64,000 nt of DNA from Candidatus Parcubacteria bacterium (GTDB lineage Bacteria; Patescibacteria; ABY1; UBA1558; GWA2-36-10): NCBI GenBank assembly GCA_018669975.1, contig JABHSK010000001.1, positions 124,001 through 188,000 on the forward strand. The letters are read 5' to 3'. The notes under the pieces are model-generated. The model was not told the origin of the DNA, made no database searches, and saw nothing but the letters and a program-made list of their open reading frames with translations. Made by a program: the position numbers and the translations under genes. The first letter of the stretch is position 1. Every line of letters starts with the position of its first letter. Shown in pieces: positions 8,339-16,891 of this stretch.

Positions 8339-8614
8339 TTAAAGTCTAATTAACCAAATATCATTATATCCAAAACCATATGACTCTGTGTTTGCAACTA
8401 CAACATACCCACCATCTGTGGTTTGTAGTATAGCCTCTCCTTTATCACGTGGCGCCTCACCATAAGCTTGATTCCATTCCTCTATACCATTAGAGTCTGT
8501 TTTTATAACTAGCACATCATAAGTGTTCCCAAGTTCTGAAAAAATTCCACCGGTCATAACATAACCACCGTCCGTAGTTTGTTGTACAAATTCACACTCT
8601 GCGTGTTCGCCCAT
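8339..8614 (-). pseudogene. Truncated beta-propeller (delta-60-type repeat) protein
   Basis: The 91-aa frame holds two copies of a blade-like repeat with the core QTTDGGYV (QQTTDGGYVMTGG and LQTTDGGYVVVANT) separated by DVLVIKTDSNGIEEW. Secreted proteins of this class normally carry six or more repeats and a signal peptide. Here the frame continues upstream for only a few codons (GHQIFGMG) to a TAG and no signal peptide is present. I read it as the 3' remnant of a larger exported protein gene. A terminator follows, as expected for a former gene end. Confidence 0.65.
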
Positions 8615-8639
8615 ACCAAATATTTGATGCCCTACATCA

Positions 8640-8917
8640 ACTCCAGACGAGAGCTAAATTGATTTGTTTTGATATGAATAGACCCCCATACCCCGATTTT
8701 GTTTTAAAAAAATATTTGCCCACCCCTTCAAAAATTTATACTATTTTTTAAAATGAGTTTAAAAACATACTTAATATATATTAAATCTACTAATCTTTTA
8801 TTTTAAAATCATAACTCTTACCAACTCCCTTTCCTTTACCAAATTTTCTTAAAACAAAACTTTTTTACCTATTATTATTCTGATATATCCGAATCCTTAC
8901 AACCATTGACACAATGA
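8640..8917. other. AT-rich stretch with no visible gene
   Basis: This follows the propeller remnant and has homopolymer-rich, stop-rich sequence in all frames. It may be the decayed 5' part of that gene. I see no promoter, hairpin or repeat I can support. Confidence 0.4.
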
Positions 8918-9079
8918 TTAAAAGTAATAATATTCCTCGTCCTCTTCTTCTTTCTCTGGTTCTACCTCATATCCCATAGCTATTGCAATTTCTCTACATT
9001 CCTGTTTACATTGATCGCAAAAGTCTTCGTGGCTATGATTATTTAGGCTCCACCTCTTACATTCTTTACACTGTTTCAT
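8918..9079 (-). CDS. Small zinc-finger protein, 53 aa
   Basis: ATG at 9079 to TAA at 8918. The product starts MKQCKECKRWSLNNHSHEDF and continues CDQCKQEC, giving two CxxC pairs spaced like a treble-clef or rubredoxin-type knuckle, then an acidic, Tyr-ended tail. Small stand-alone zinc proteins of this sort occur in several places in this element. Function unknown. The four-cysteine pattern supports a real gene. Confidence 0.65.
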   Translation of the reverse strand: MKQCKECKRWSLNNHSHEDFCDQCKQECREIAIAMGYEVEPEKEEEDEEYYYF

Positions 9080-9133
9080 ACTAATTTATTACTAACCCCT
9101 CACTTCTTTCCAATACTTCAATTTATTTTAATA

Positions 9134-9667
9134 TTATCTCCAACTAATTTCTTTTATCTCATCTCCTACTATTATAAATACAAAAGATGAATTGTCACTA
9201 ACAACATCAATATTTATATTATCTGGTAACTTATCTAATATATACTCTGAAAAAAAATCTTTATAGTTTAAATCTTTTGGATATGATCGTAGATACCACT
9301 CTGCACATGGTCCATTATCATAACACCGTGGACTAACTTCAATTATAGAACTGGGAAATTCATAATAATAGTGAATCCATGTTTTATCCTCCTCATCTTT
9401 TTCTGTTGGTTCGCCAAAAATATCTTCTACTGGTCCTATTTCTGTTATAGGCTCAAAATAATGGAACATATCCTCTTTTATTTTCCGCATCAACTGTGAA
9501 TTGTTATTAACTCTAATTATAGCTGTGTTCTTGTGTATTAAAATATCTTCAATGCCATCTTTATTTATTTTAATAACTTTTGTTCTTTGAGTGTAAAAGA
9601 AAAACACACCACCAAAAATAATTATAATGACTAATATCAAAAATTCTATTTTATATATATTTTTCAT
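9134..9667 (-). CDS. Membrane-anchored hypothetical protein (paralogue A)
   Basis: A 177-aa protein with a single N-terminal membrane anchor (about residues 8-26) and an outside domain of about 150 residues containing two conserved cysteines (PRCYDNGPCAEWYLRSYPKDL), probably disulfide-linked. It is clearly paralogous to the truncated gene at 10857-11321, which shares KIEF.IL, YTQRT.VIKINKDGIE and CYDN.PCAEW. I recognise no family. It lies in a run of small membrane proteins that could act together at the envelope. Confidence 0.75.
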   Translation of the reverse strand: MKNIYKIEFLILVIIIIFGGVFFFYTQRTKVIKINKDGIEDILIHKNTAIIRVNNNSQLMRKIKEDMFHYFEPITEIGPVEDIFGEPTEKDEEDKTWIHYYYEFPSSIIEVSPRCYDNGPCAEWYLRSYPKDLNYKDFFSEYILDKLPDNINIDVVSDNSSFVFIIVGDEIKEISWR

Positions 9668-9682
9668 ATATTTGTTTGATAC

Positions 9683-9853
9683 TTATTTTTTTTCTTTGGT
9701 TTTAGTTGCACCTATTACAATTAACCATAATATGCCGAGTGGTATTAGGCCTAATTCAATATTTTTGCTAGATAAAAGCCATGCATAAACAAGAATATAA
9801 ATTATAGTCACTAGTATTAAATACAAAATTCTTTTAAAACTTGGTTTTTTCAT
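9683..9853 (-). CDS. Small two-helix membrane protein, 56 aa
   Basis: ATG at 9853 to TAA at 9683. Two hydrophobic segments (about residues 9-26 and 34-49) are joined by a short loop and followed by a basic KTKEKK tail. It lies 15 nt upstream of paralogue A. It may be a small partner of the neighbouring membrane proteins; function unknown. Confidence 0.6.
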   Translation of the reverse strand: MKKPSFKRILYLILVTIIYILVYAWLLSSKNIELGLIPLGILWLIVIGATKTKEKK

Positions 9854-9971
9854 ATAATTGATTTAATTATTTTTCTTTAACTCTTTATACCATTGATTAG
9901 ATGTTGTTAATCCTTATATTTAGTGGGCTTATATATAAATATAGCTGTGTATACACACCTGGATCTTATAA

Positions 9972-10652
9972 TCATTTAAACTCATCATCAATTCTATATT
10001 TCAAACTGCCATATTTAACTTTTGTTTCTAAAATAATATGAGGCCCACCCTTTTTTTTAAATTCTTCTTCATCAGATTCTTCTTTATCAGATTCAATAAA
10101 TAATCCTTCGTATATGTGTGCTTGAATTATATCTCCTTTTTTTAAATTTTGTTTTATTTCAAGAGCACCCCCATAACTGCTTGTGCACAAAAAAACATCT
10201 TTTTTTTGAAATGGACTAATCTTATTATATAAAATTTTATTATTAATTTTAATAAGAACCTCACCTTGTTGTTGCATTCTTATTTTTTCATTCGAAGTAT
10301 CAAAAAAATTGGGAATACTGGTAGCTTTAACAATGATACAGCTCCCTTTTTTTGGTACACATTTTACATTTAAGCTCCACCCTGCCTTATAATTTTTTTT
10401 ATATAGTTCTTTTATCTTACTTGTTAATCTTACTAGCTTTATACAATCATCAGAAAATAGAAGTATCAAAGAGCCTATACCTATAAAAAAAATATATGTA
10501 ATAGCTAAACCTACTGGAAGGCCAATAAATATTGCAAACATTGCATCTTTGTCAATTGTATAAAATACTAAAGTAATTATAGCAATCAAGGATAAATACC
10601 TAAAATATTGATTAAAGGCCTTTGATAAAGAATTTTTACTATTATCAGACAT
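9972..10652 (-). CDS. Membrane protein with cytoplasmic or extracytoplasmic tail
   Basis: A 226-aa protein with two transmembrane helices (about residues 17-36 and 38-65) and then a soluble domain of about 150 residues with an acidic Glu/Ser/Asp cluster (SDKEESDEEEF). No enzyme motif is visible. It sits in the same-strand series of membrane proteins at 9.1-12.9 kb. Confidence 0.65.
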   Translation of the reverse strand: MSDNSKNSLSKAFNQYFRYLSLIAIITLVFYTIDKDAMFAIFIGLPVGLAITYIFFIGIGSLILLFSDDCIKLVRLTSKIKELYKKNYKAGWSLNVKCVPKKGSCIIVKATSIPNFFDTSNEKIRMQQQGEVLIKINNKILYNKISPFQKKDVFLCTSSYGGALEIKQNLKKGDIIQAHIYEGLFIESDKEESDEEEFKKKGGPHIILETKVKYGSLKYRIDDEFK

Positions 10653-10856
10653 TAATTTATATTAAATTATTTTTCTATCTTTATAACCTCTAGGGTTGGT
10701 ATATATACTTTACTTACTTTGTTTAGGGTAGTTTAGTGGCAATTTCACTAGTATCCTTGCAAGTACGAACTATATCACCTATTGCGGGCAATAATGGTGT
10801 AGGAGGACTTAAAGCATGAGTTTTAGTATCTATATCAGCATCAGCAAGTAAATTCA

Positions 10857-11321
10857 TCAATAAAACAAAAACGTCGCCTGTGTAGATAGTTTTAATAGGT
10901 ATTCTAAGTAAAGGAAGACCAGAAAGTAGCTTAAATCTTTGGGATAAGAATACAAATGCCACTCAGCACATGGTTCATTGTCATAGCATAAAGAATAAAC
11001 ACCTACTGTAGAGTTAGGAAAATCATAATAAAACTCTGGGAACGTCTCATCAACCTCATCTGCAGTGCCGAAGATGTCCTCTATTAATTCCCTCTTTGTA
11101 ATTGGTTCAAAAGAATGAAATAAATCTTCTTTTATTTTTCTTATCAACTCGGAATTATCATCAGCTTTAATAATAGCTGTGTTGCCATGTATTAAAATAC
11201 TCTCGATGCCATCTTTATTTATTTTAATAACATCTGTTCTTTGAGTATAAAAGAAAAACATGCCACCTAATATTATTATAATAGCTAATATGAAAAATTC
11301 TATTTTGTATACCCTCTTCAT
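10857..11321 (-). CDS. Truncated paralogue of the membrane-anchored protein (paralogue B)
   Basis: Started at MKRVYKIEFF, which aligns with the start of paralogue A; an earlier in-frame Met would overlap the next gene. The first about 130 residues match paralogue A (anchor, YTQRTDVIKINKDGIE, CYDNEPCAEWHLYSYPKDL). The match then stops abruptly and about 20 unrelated residues follow to the stop, while sequence from 10723 to about 10930 reads openly in another frame. The 3' end seems to have been replaced by unrelated DNA, so this is a chimeric or decaying copy. Confidence 0.6.
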   Translation of the reverse strand: MKRVYKIEFFILAIIIILGGMFFFYTQRTDVIKINKDGIESILIHGNTAIIKADDNSELIRKIKEDLFHSFEPITKRELIEDIFGTADEVDETFPEFYYDFPNSTVGVYSLCYDNEPCAEWHLYSYPKDLSYFLVFLYLEYLLKLSTQATFLFY

Positions 11322-11331
11322 TGTGTTGTAT

Positions 11332-12297
11332 TTAATAAATATTTTCTGGAAAAATTCCTCTGTATGTATTTCCAAAATCATCTACACAAGTAACTTTGAA
11401 ATCATAAAAATCATACAAGAATTTATTAAAAACAGTATGTTTCTCAGTTGCAGTTTCAGCTTTAGTTATTTCGGAATATGGGACACCCGCATTACCTCCT
11501 GCGTAAGTCCATATGCAAGTAGAGCGATTGCCAGTAGAAATTGATAGCGAGTAACCTTGTTCTCCATCATAAAACTTAGATACAGTTATGTTTCCAGGGG
11601 ATTCCTCAGCGTTTGACTTTTGATATTCCCCAATTGACCCATTGTAAACCGTATTAAGGCTTAAACATCGCATATATATAGGGACCCTGGGTGGTAGAAA
11701 ATTATTTACACCTACCCTTCCCTCAGCACTATTATTGTCAATGAAAGCCGTGTCTGTTGTAAAAGATATATCTAAACCGTGATCGCCCCATATTTCCCAT
11801 GAACAAATTATTTCATTTTCAACAGATGGCGCATGCAATTCCCCGGTGCTTTTATTATAATAAAGCTCAACTTCTTTTATTTCTTCTATAATTTTTAAAT
11901 TTTCAGGATCAATTATGCCATTGTGTTTAATTTGATTTTCATTATTTAAAATATTTTGGTCTGTTCCACCTTTGGGTAAAAATAAACCAAAAGATGATAT
12001 AAAGGATAAAAAAATAGACAAAATGAAAAGAGTTATGCCAATTATAAGCCAGCTCCATTTGTCCTTATACCAGGACCTATATACACCCAGGTTACGTTTA
12101 TTATCTGTTATTAAGCTAGCAACAAAAAATACGGAAAGATAGAGAAATGGTGATTTTTCTAAGGCCACTACTACGCCCATATTTATATAAACAGCAATTG
12201 CCATCCAGAAAATCATAGTAGCTAATATAGCATATAACCATATAGCTATCTTTCGTTTTTTTCTTGTTGAACTAACTCTATTTTTTTCTTTTGACAT
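11332..12297 (-). CDS. Membrane protein with outside cysteine-containing domain
   Basis: A 321-aa protein. A basic cytoplasmic start is followed by three hydrophobic helices (about residues 15-37, 45-62 and 83-106), then a domain of about 200 residues placed outside the membrane with four cysteines (EIICSWEIWG, MRCLSL, TCIWTYAGG, VTCVDD). The second half has Ig-like spacing (CxW ... YxC), with CIWTYAGG and FKVTCVD about 40 residues apart. It may be a surface-binding protein. No family is recognised with confidence. Confidence 0.65.
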   Translation of the reverse strand: MSKEKNRVSSTRKKRKIAIWLYAILATMIFWMAIAVYINMGVVVALEKSPFLYLSVFFVASLITDNKRNLGVYRSWYKDKWSWLIIGITLFILSIFLSFISSFGLFLPKGGTDQNILNNENQIKHNGIIDPENLKIIEEIKEVELYYNKSTGELHAPSVENEIICSWEIWGDHGLDISFTTDTAFIDNNSAEGRVGVNNFLPPRVPIYMRCLSLNTVYNGSIGEYQKSNAEESPGNITVSKFYDGEQGYSLSISTGNRSTCIWTYAGGNAGVPYSEITKAETATEKHTVFNKFLYDFYDFKVTCVDDFGNTYRGIFPENIY

Positions 12298-12355
12298 AAT
12301 TTTTATATTAATTCTTTATAGATTTCTTCATTCGAATCATCAAAAACAACAAATA

Positions 12356-12874
12356 CTATCTATTATTTTTCTTTAATAAAAGAAAAACACTACCAAAAAT
12401 ATAAGAACCAAATATTACAATCTTCTTGAATGCCCTATCATATACAGAGTCCACTGTAAATAACTCATTGTATTGGGGCTCAGTTCCAGTTGGAGTATTT
12501 AACCACAACCAATTAGCCATATGAGCTGAAGAATACCAAATGTAAAAAGAGATTAATCCTACTAATATAATAGCCGAATAAATAATAATCTTTTCTCTGT
12601 TTTTAATAAAAAAATTAAAAAGCCAATATTTTTCTCTATCATGACTGGACATTTTTACATACATTCTAATTAATACAAGAATAAATAAAATAGTTATCAT
12701 AAGGCACCATTTTGCAGAAGAAATACTATACACTAACGCTGGACCACTGCCCTCAAGATTCCATCTGTACCAAAGTTTGTATAAAACACGAATTATAAAA
12801 ACAGTAGAAGAAACTATGGCTAGGGTTGATATTATATCCAATTTTGATTTAAGGCTTGTTTTTCTTTTAAACAT
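12356..12874 (-). CDS. Four-helix integral membrane protein
   Basis: A 172-aa protein with predicted membrane helices at about residues 13-32, 48-68, 90-111 and 146-165, short loops and basic ends. No motif identifies a family. The position between an SppA-type protease and the outside-domain membrane protein suggests a shared envelope function, which is inference only. Confidence 0.65.
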   Translation of the reverse strand: MFKRKTSLKSKLDIISTLAIVSSTVFIIRVLYKLWYRWNLEGSGPALVYSISSAKWCLMITILFILVLIRMYVKMSSHDREKYWLFNFFIKNREKIIIYSAIILVGLISFYIWYSSAHMANWLWLNTPTGTEPQYNELFTVDSVYDRAFKKIVIFGSYIFGSVFLLLKKNNR

Positions 12875-12890
12875 ATTTTTAAATTATTTA

Positions 12891-13706
12891 TTAATACCAA
12901 CAAAGATCTTCATACTCTATAGCACCTTGATTTATAAAATACTGCATTGCATCTGTTCTGCTGCCTAGTTTATCAATCAAGCCATTGTCTAGTGCCATCT
13001 GACCCATCACAGTAGAACCATCGGCCAATTCTTTAACTTTGTCAATTTCTAAACCTCTATTGGCAGCTACTTGCTCTACAAAATATTGATGCATAATATC
13101 TAAATCTCTTTGCCATAAAGCCCTCTCTTCAAGTGTTAATGGTTTGTCTGGATTACCAGTATCTTTAAATTTTCCAGAATTTAATTCTATAAAAGTAAGA
13201 CCATCATTTTGATTTTGTTTAGTGTAGTCTAAATAAGATCCTGTAACACCTATACTACCAACATCAGATATAGGAGAAGCTATTATATAATCAGCTCCAG
13301 TAGCTGCCCAATAAGCAGCAGATGCCGCTCCATCTCTAATTAATGCTACTGTTGGCTTTTCTGCTACTTTCAAAGCAGTAGCTATTTCATCACCAGCTAC
13401 ACCGCTGCCACCATATGAATCAACTTCTAATAATATAGCTGAAACATTAGGATCTAAATCAGCGTCTTCAATAGCCCAGACAACATCATCAGCTGAAGTA
13501 CTTAAAATCTCTCCTCCATTTTCGTCTAAATTAGTACCATAAGTGGTCACATCTCCATAAAGCTCTATCCCCATAACAGGACAATATACCATTTCTTCAT
13601 AGTCAGAGGTAGATTCTATATAAGACTCAACGATAAGCTGAACACCAAATAGTGCGACTACTAACATTAACATCTTGAAGCTCATTTTTAAAATTGTTTT
13701 TTTCAT
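12891..13706 (-). CDS. sppA: Signal peptide peptidase SppA-type serine protease (S49)
   Basis: A 271-aa protein with an N-terminal membrane anchor (about residues 8-26). The S49 core is clear: AILLEVDSYGGSGVAGDEIA (oxyanion region), Ser nucleophile in DGAASAAYWAATGADYI, and the Lys of the Ser-Lys dyad in ELNSGKFKDTGNP. Members cleave leftover signal peptides or membrane proteins within the membrane plane. The length matches the short single-domain form, which works as an oligomer. In this element it is next to several membrane proteins that could be its substrates. S49 proteases also occur in phages as head-maturation proteases, but those lack the membrane anchor seen here. Confidence 0.88.
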   Translation of the reverse strand: MKKTILKMSFKMLMLVVALFGVQLIVESYIESTSDYEEMVYCPVMGIELYGDVTTYGTNLDENGGEILSTSADDVVWAIEDADLDPNVSAILLEVDSYGGSGVAGDEIATALKVAEKPTVALIRDGAASAAYWAATGADYIIASPISDVGSIGVTGSYLDYTKQNQNDGLTFIELNSGKFKDTGNPDKPLTLEERALWQRDLDIMHQYFVEQVAANRGLEIDKVKELADGSTVMGQMALDNGLIDKLGSRTDAMQYFINQGAIEYEDLCWY

Positions 13707-13722
13707 AAGTTTAATTTATTAA

Positions 13723-14640
13723 TTATTTTTTATAATCATCAAAATTTTCTATTTTAATATATTTCCTCATCTCATCTGTAATAACCTCTTTTGATTCTCC
13801 ACGAGATGTTGTTGCTATCAAGTATATACCTAGATCTTTACCTTCTTTAGCTATTTTTATAAAAGCCTTCTCTGTTTTTTCTGGACAGATACGCATTGCT
13901 GCTGCATATTGTGAAATTAAAATAACAGCCTTTTTATCTTTATAACTCTTTTTCTTCTTTTTTGTTTTTATTAATATACCTAGCCAATTCTCAAATAATT
14001 TAGAATCTGTTGTATGGAAATCAACTATCGGACCAGTAACAAAAGAAAAACCCCTATAAAAAGAAAAATGTAACCTATCACCATCAATTAAAACAAATTT
14101 ACAGGTTTTGGAATATTTATGTATAAAATGTTGTAGATAGGCATACTTACCAGTGTTAACATGACCCATGATTATTTTTGTCTCTAGTTTTGGTTCTACG
14201 GGTGATTTAGTGGTTCTTTTCATTTCATCTAATATTTCTTGCTCTGTACCCACATGAACTCCTAGATGCTCTACAAAATTTTCTAGATTGTTAGATATTA
14301 TTTTTACTTTATGTTCTGCTCTGTGCTCGCATAATACTTTTTTTTCTTGTGGAAATAGATAATCATCAATCCAATTAAAATCTTTAGTAAAATCTATAGC
14401 TTCCGTTTTCCAAGTATTCCAAATGGTTGGTTTTATTTTTTTTAAATATTTAATAGACTCTTTAGGAAATTCTTTACTTAAAATCTCCAAAGCCTTATCA
14501 GCATTACCATCTTTACACCAGGTAGTTAGCCAATACACATCATACTCTTCTGTAAGTTTTTTAACTAGCTCTGGAGCACCAATATTAAGATTGCCTCTCT
14601 TGTCTAGTAAAACACCATCAATGTCTAAATATATATTCAT
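13723..14640 (-). CDS. HAD-like domain fused to an FtsK-like (degenerate) ATPase domain
   Basis: Started at MNIYLDIDGVLLD (305 aa). Residues about 1-115 look like a HAD phosphatase: DxD in YLDIDGVLLD, a Thr motif in YWLTTWCKDG, and a late acidic WIDD. Residues about 145-305 follow the order of an FtsK/SpoIIIE motor: GHVNTGKYAYLQHFI at the Walker A position, FVLIDGDRLHFSFY, VILISQYAAAM at the Walker B position, then IAKEGKDLGIYLIATTSRGE. The P-loop has lost its usual GxxGxGKS form and the Walker B acid is missing, so ATP hydrolysis is doubtful. I know of no described protein with this fusion. Confidence 0.6.
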   Translation of the reverse strand: MNIYLDIDGVLLDKRGNLNIGAPELVKKLTEEYDVYWLTTWCKDGNADKALEILSKEFPKESIKYLKKIKPTIWNTWKTEAIDFTKDFNWIDDYLFPQEKKVLCEHRAEHKVKIISNNLENFVEHLGVHVGTEQEILDEMKRTTKSPVEPKLETKIIMGHVNTGKYAYLQHFIHKYSKTCKFVLIDGDRLHFSFYRGFSFVTGPIVDFHTTDSKLFENWLGILIKTKKKKKSYKDKKAVILISQYAAAMRICPEKTEKAFIKIAKEGKDLGIYLIATTSRGESKEVITDEMRKYIKIENFDDYKK

Positions 14641-14644
14641 AAAT

Positions 14645-14881
14645 TTATTTATTCCTTTGTTTCTTGCGTAAATAAGTTGGCGTATCAAGATCTTCTTGTT
14701 TAGCTATTTTATTCAGAATCTTTTTTAGCTTTCCATGTTCCTTGTTATCATCTTTAACAAAAAAATCTTTAACCACAACCATAAAATCATTATGACAAGA
14801 TTTACATAAATCATAACCAAGCTCTTCTATTATCTTTTTAGAAAATTCTTCTTTACATTTATCACAAATATATTTTTTCAT
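14645..14881 (-). CDS. Small zinc-ribbon protein, 78 aa
   Basis: The N-terminal half holds CDKCKEEF and CKSCHNDF, two CxxC knuckles 20 residues apart, a classic zinc ribbon. The C-terminal half is basic and helical (KKILNKIAKQ, YLRKKQRNK). It may bind nucleic acid. It lies 4 nt before the HAD/FtsK-like gene and is probably translationally coupled to it. Confidence 0.7.
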   Translation of the reverse strand: MKKYICDKCKEEFSKKIIEELGYDLCKSCHNDFMVVVKDFFVKDDNKEHGKLKKILNKIAKQEDLDTPTYLRKKQRNK

Positions 14882-14890
14882 ATTTTTATT

Positions 14891-15145
14891 TTATTTATCA
14901 GCTTCTGGCTTCCAAACTTTTTTCTCGTATGGATGTGAGTCAATAATATAAACTGGGCCAATCGGTTTAGTTTTTTCATCTTGATTGTGATTATCACAAT
15001 AAGTCCAAAGTGGTTTTGGAATTTTAAACTTTCTAATTACACAATATGCATCTCCCTCTTTTTCTATTTCTGGGTAGCCCTTTTTTCCATCATTTTTACT
15101 ATTAAACTTACAGGTTCCGCAATGGCCTGGTCCTCCATTTGGCAT
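14891..15145 (-). CDS. Cysteine-rich small protein, 84 aa
   Basis: Starts MPNGGPGHCGTCKFN and continues with YCVIRKF and TYCDNH. The four cysteines and a His make a likely metal site. Small proteins with the opening MPNGGP-x-CGTC are widespread and usually annotated as hypothetical. It is in the same minus-strand operon as the zinc ribbon and HD-domain genes. Confidence 0.7.
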   Translation of the reverse strand: MPNGGPGHCGTCKFNSKNDGKKGYPEIEKEGDAYCVIRKFKIPKPLWTYCDNHNQDEKTKPIGPVYIIDSHPYEKKVWKPEADK

Positions 15146-15160
15146 AGTTTTATTTATTAA

Positions 15161-15574
15161 TTATTTTTTATTTAATTTTCTAGCATACTCTATAGTTTCT
15201 TCTTTCTTTGCTATCTCAGTATATAATAGATTTGGATCTGGTTTACTATTTATTCTCCATAAATCTAATCTATCTGCATCCCAACATGTTTGAATAGTAA
15301 TATCATTACTTTGAGCATTTGATTCACTATGATTAGCACAGGCAAAAATAAGTTGTTCAAATTGTTTATCTGTCACATCCAATAAATTTTTATTGTACAA
15401 AAGTTTTAAATACTGAGCAGATCGTTTACCATGTTGGCCATCAAATCCGTCATCTCTCCTTCTTATATCATGAAAATATGCAAATAAACTCAAAACTTTT
15501 TTATCGGCATTATTGTAATCAGCTAAATAGTGGCCGATTTTCTCTACATTTTCAAAATGATCTTCTTGATGCAT
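15161..15574 (-). CDS. HD-domain metal-dependent phosphohydrolase
   Basis: A 137-aa HD-superfamily protein. The metal ligands are visible as an early His (DHFENVEKIGHYLADY), the HD pair in FAYFHDIRRRDD, a His in ANHSES, and the late Asp in WDADRLDLWR. HD proteins hydrolyse phosphate bonds in nucleotides; the substrate cannot be told. The length covers only the HD core. In mobile elements, HD proteins may act on dNTPs or signalling nucleotides. It follows the receiver-domain gene by 2 nt. Confidence 0.78.
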   Translation of the reverse strand: MHQEDHFENVEKIGHYLADYNNADKKVLSLFAYFHDIRRRDDGFDGQHGKRSAQYLKLLYNKNLLDVTDKQFEQLIFACANHSESNAQSNDITIQTCWDADRLDLWRINSKPDPNLLYTEIAKKEETIEYARKLNKK

Positions 15575-15576
15575 AT

Positions 15577-16410
15577 TTAATTTATAACTTCACAATAGTA
15601 GAAATATGGAGGCCCATAAGTATTTTTTATGCCTAATATTCTTACTTTTTTTACACCTGTACATGCATCATATTCCATATGACCCTTATATCCGCTTTGA
15701 TAGGTGCCCTCTACATATCTTTCTCTGCAATTAAATTTTGTAGTGGGAGGAAAATAACAATTCATATCTTTAACATGTCCACTTTGTCCATCTATGTATA
15801 CTTGTAATTGTGCATAAGAATTATCAACTTCTCTGGGGGCATATTCAGTTATTGCATAAACATAATATTCTTGAGTCTTGTCTCTATATACTTGCCAATA
15901 AATTATGCTAATAATTAATACTACTATCAATATTCCAAAAATTAGCTTTTTCATAATATTTTTATTACTTGCTTCTTGTCTTTGTTTATTGTGCGTATTA
16001 TTAATATTTGTTTTCATAGCTATGTTTTCTTTATTATCAAAAAATTCCTTACATGTTTCAATAACTTCTGACGGCACTACAGTTGCTTTAACCAAGTATT
16101 TGACGGCACCTAGTTTATTAGCTCTATTTATATCTTCCTTCTGCGAATGATTAGTAAGAAAAATAATTGGAATATCTTTTGTTTTTTTATCTTTTTTTAA
16201 AATTTCTGTAGCTGCAAGACCACTCATTACTGGCATTGTTATACTCATTAATATAAGATTGGGCTTTTCTTTTAAAACCTGCTCTACAAGCTCTTTGGCT
16301 TCAGCAGGTGGATTTAAATAATATTTATAATTAAATCCTGCATTTCTAAACTTAATAGCATACATATTAGCTAGCATCTCCTCATCTTCAAAATGTACAA
16401 TTTTCTTCAT
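15577..16410 (-). CDS. Degenerate receiver domain fused to a membrane-anchored outside domain
   Basis: Residues about 1-125 are a CheY-like receiver with the acidic pair in FEDEE, the Thr in IIFLTNHS and the Lys in YLVKAT. The phosphoacceptor Asp is replaced: the usual LLDxxMP reads LILMSITMP, with Ser in that place. A linker of about 25 residues leads to a membrane helix (about 150-170, KLIFGILIVVLIISIIYW) and an outside domain of about 110 residues with four cysteines. A receiver joined directly to an external domain is unusual. It may be a fusion of two former genes, since MKKLIFG looks like a separate signal-anchor start. Confidence 0.68.
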   Translation of the reverse strand: MKKIVHFEDEEMLANMYAIKFRNAGFNYKYYLNPPAEAKELVEQVLKEKPNLILMSITMPVMSGLAATEILKKDKKTKDIPIIFLTNHSQKEDINRANKLGAVKYLVKATVVPSEVIETCKEFFDNKENIAMKTNINNTHNKQRQEASNKNIMKKLIFGILIVVLIISIIYWQVYRDKTQEYYVYAITEYAPREVDNSYAQLQVYIDGQSGHVKDMNCYFPPTTKFNCRERYVEGTYQSGYKGHMEYDACTGVKKVRILGIKNTYGPPYFYYCEVIN

Positions 16411-16471
16411 ATTTTTTGTTAGTTATCTATTAATACATCGTATACCAAATAGCTGACATTTACAAGAATCA

Positions 16472-16867
16472 CTATTGTCTGCCGGATTGACCGCCAAATT
16501 GTATATAAGCGCCTTCTTCGGTGTCTAGCTTATTTTCAATTGAATGTTGAACACTAGAAATATCAGATATACGATGGTTATCACTATCAATTTCTCGAGT
16601 GTCTTTTGCATTACTCTTGTTCCAAATTTTTTCATTGTTTCTGTCATTTTTTCTCCTTTCTTTAGGCTGGATAAGTCCAGCTTTTATTAAACTTTTTGCT
16701 ACTTGGCCAAAAATACTTTCTAAATACCAAGCTAAGTCGGTATCTACTAAATATTGCCAAGCATCGTGCTCTTCATCTTTGTTTGCTTCGACTCCTTCGC
16801 AGAATCCCTGAGCTATTACTGTAGCTAAGTAGGGTGTCATTTTTGTATTACTATAATATCTTTTCAT
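16472..16867 (-). CDS. Hypothetical protein, 131 aa
   Basis: The N-terminal 65 residues form a compact helical domain (TPYLATVIAQGFCEGVEA, then AWQYLVDTDLAWYLESIFG and KSLIKAGLI), a composition I associate with small phage or element proteins of unknown function. The C-terminal half is hydrophilic and probably disordered. No catalytic motif is visible. The next gene starts 24 nt upstream. Confidence 0.65.
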   Translation of the reverse strand: MKRYYSNTKMTPYLATVIAQGFCEGVEANKDEEHDAWQYLVDTDLAWYLESIFGQVAKSLIKAGLIQPKERRKNDRNNEKIWNKSNAKDTREIDSDNHRISDISSVQHSIENKLDTEEGAYIQFGGQSGRQ

Positions 16868-16891
16868 ATTTTTATTGATTAATAATTAAAT

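Noticed and set aside
10723..10962. 79-aa open frame overlapping paralogue B
   Set aside because: No ribosome-binding site, odd composition (many Leu/Pro/Thr), and it overlaps the better-supported paralogue. Read as a fragment of foreign sequence at a recombination joint.
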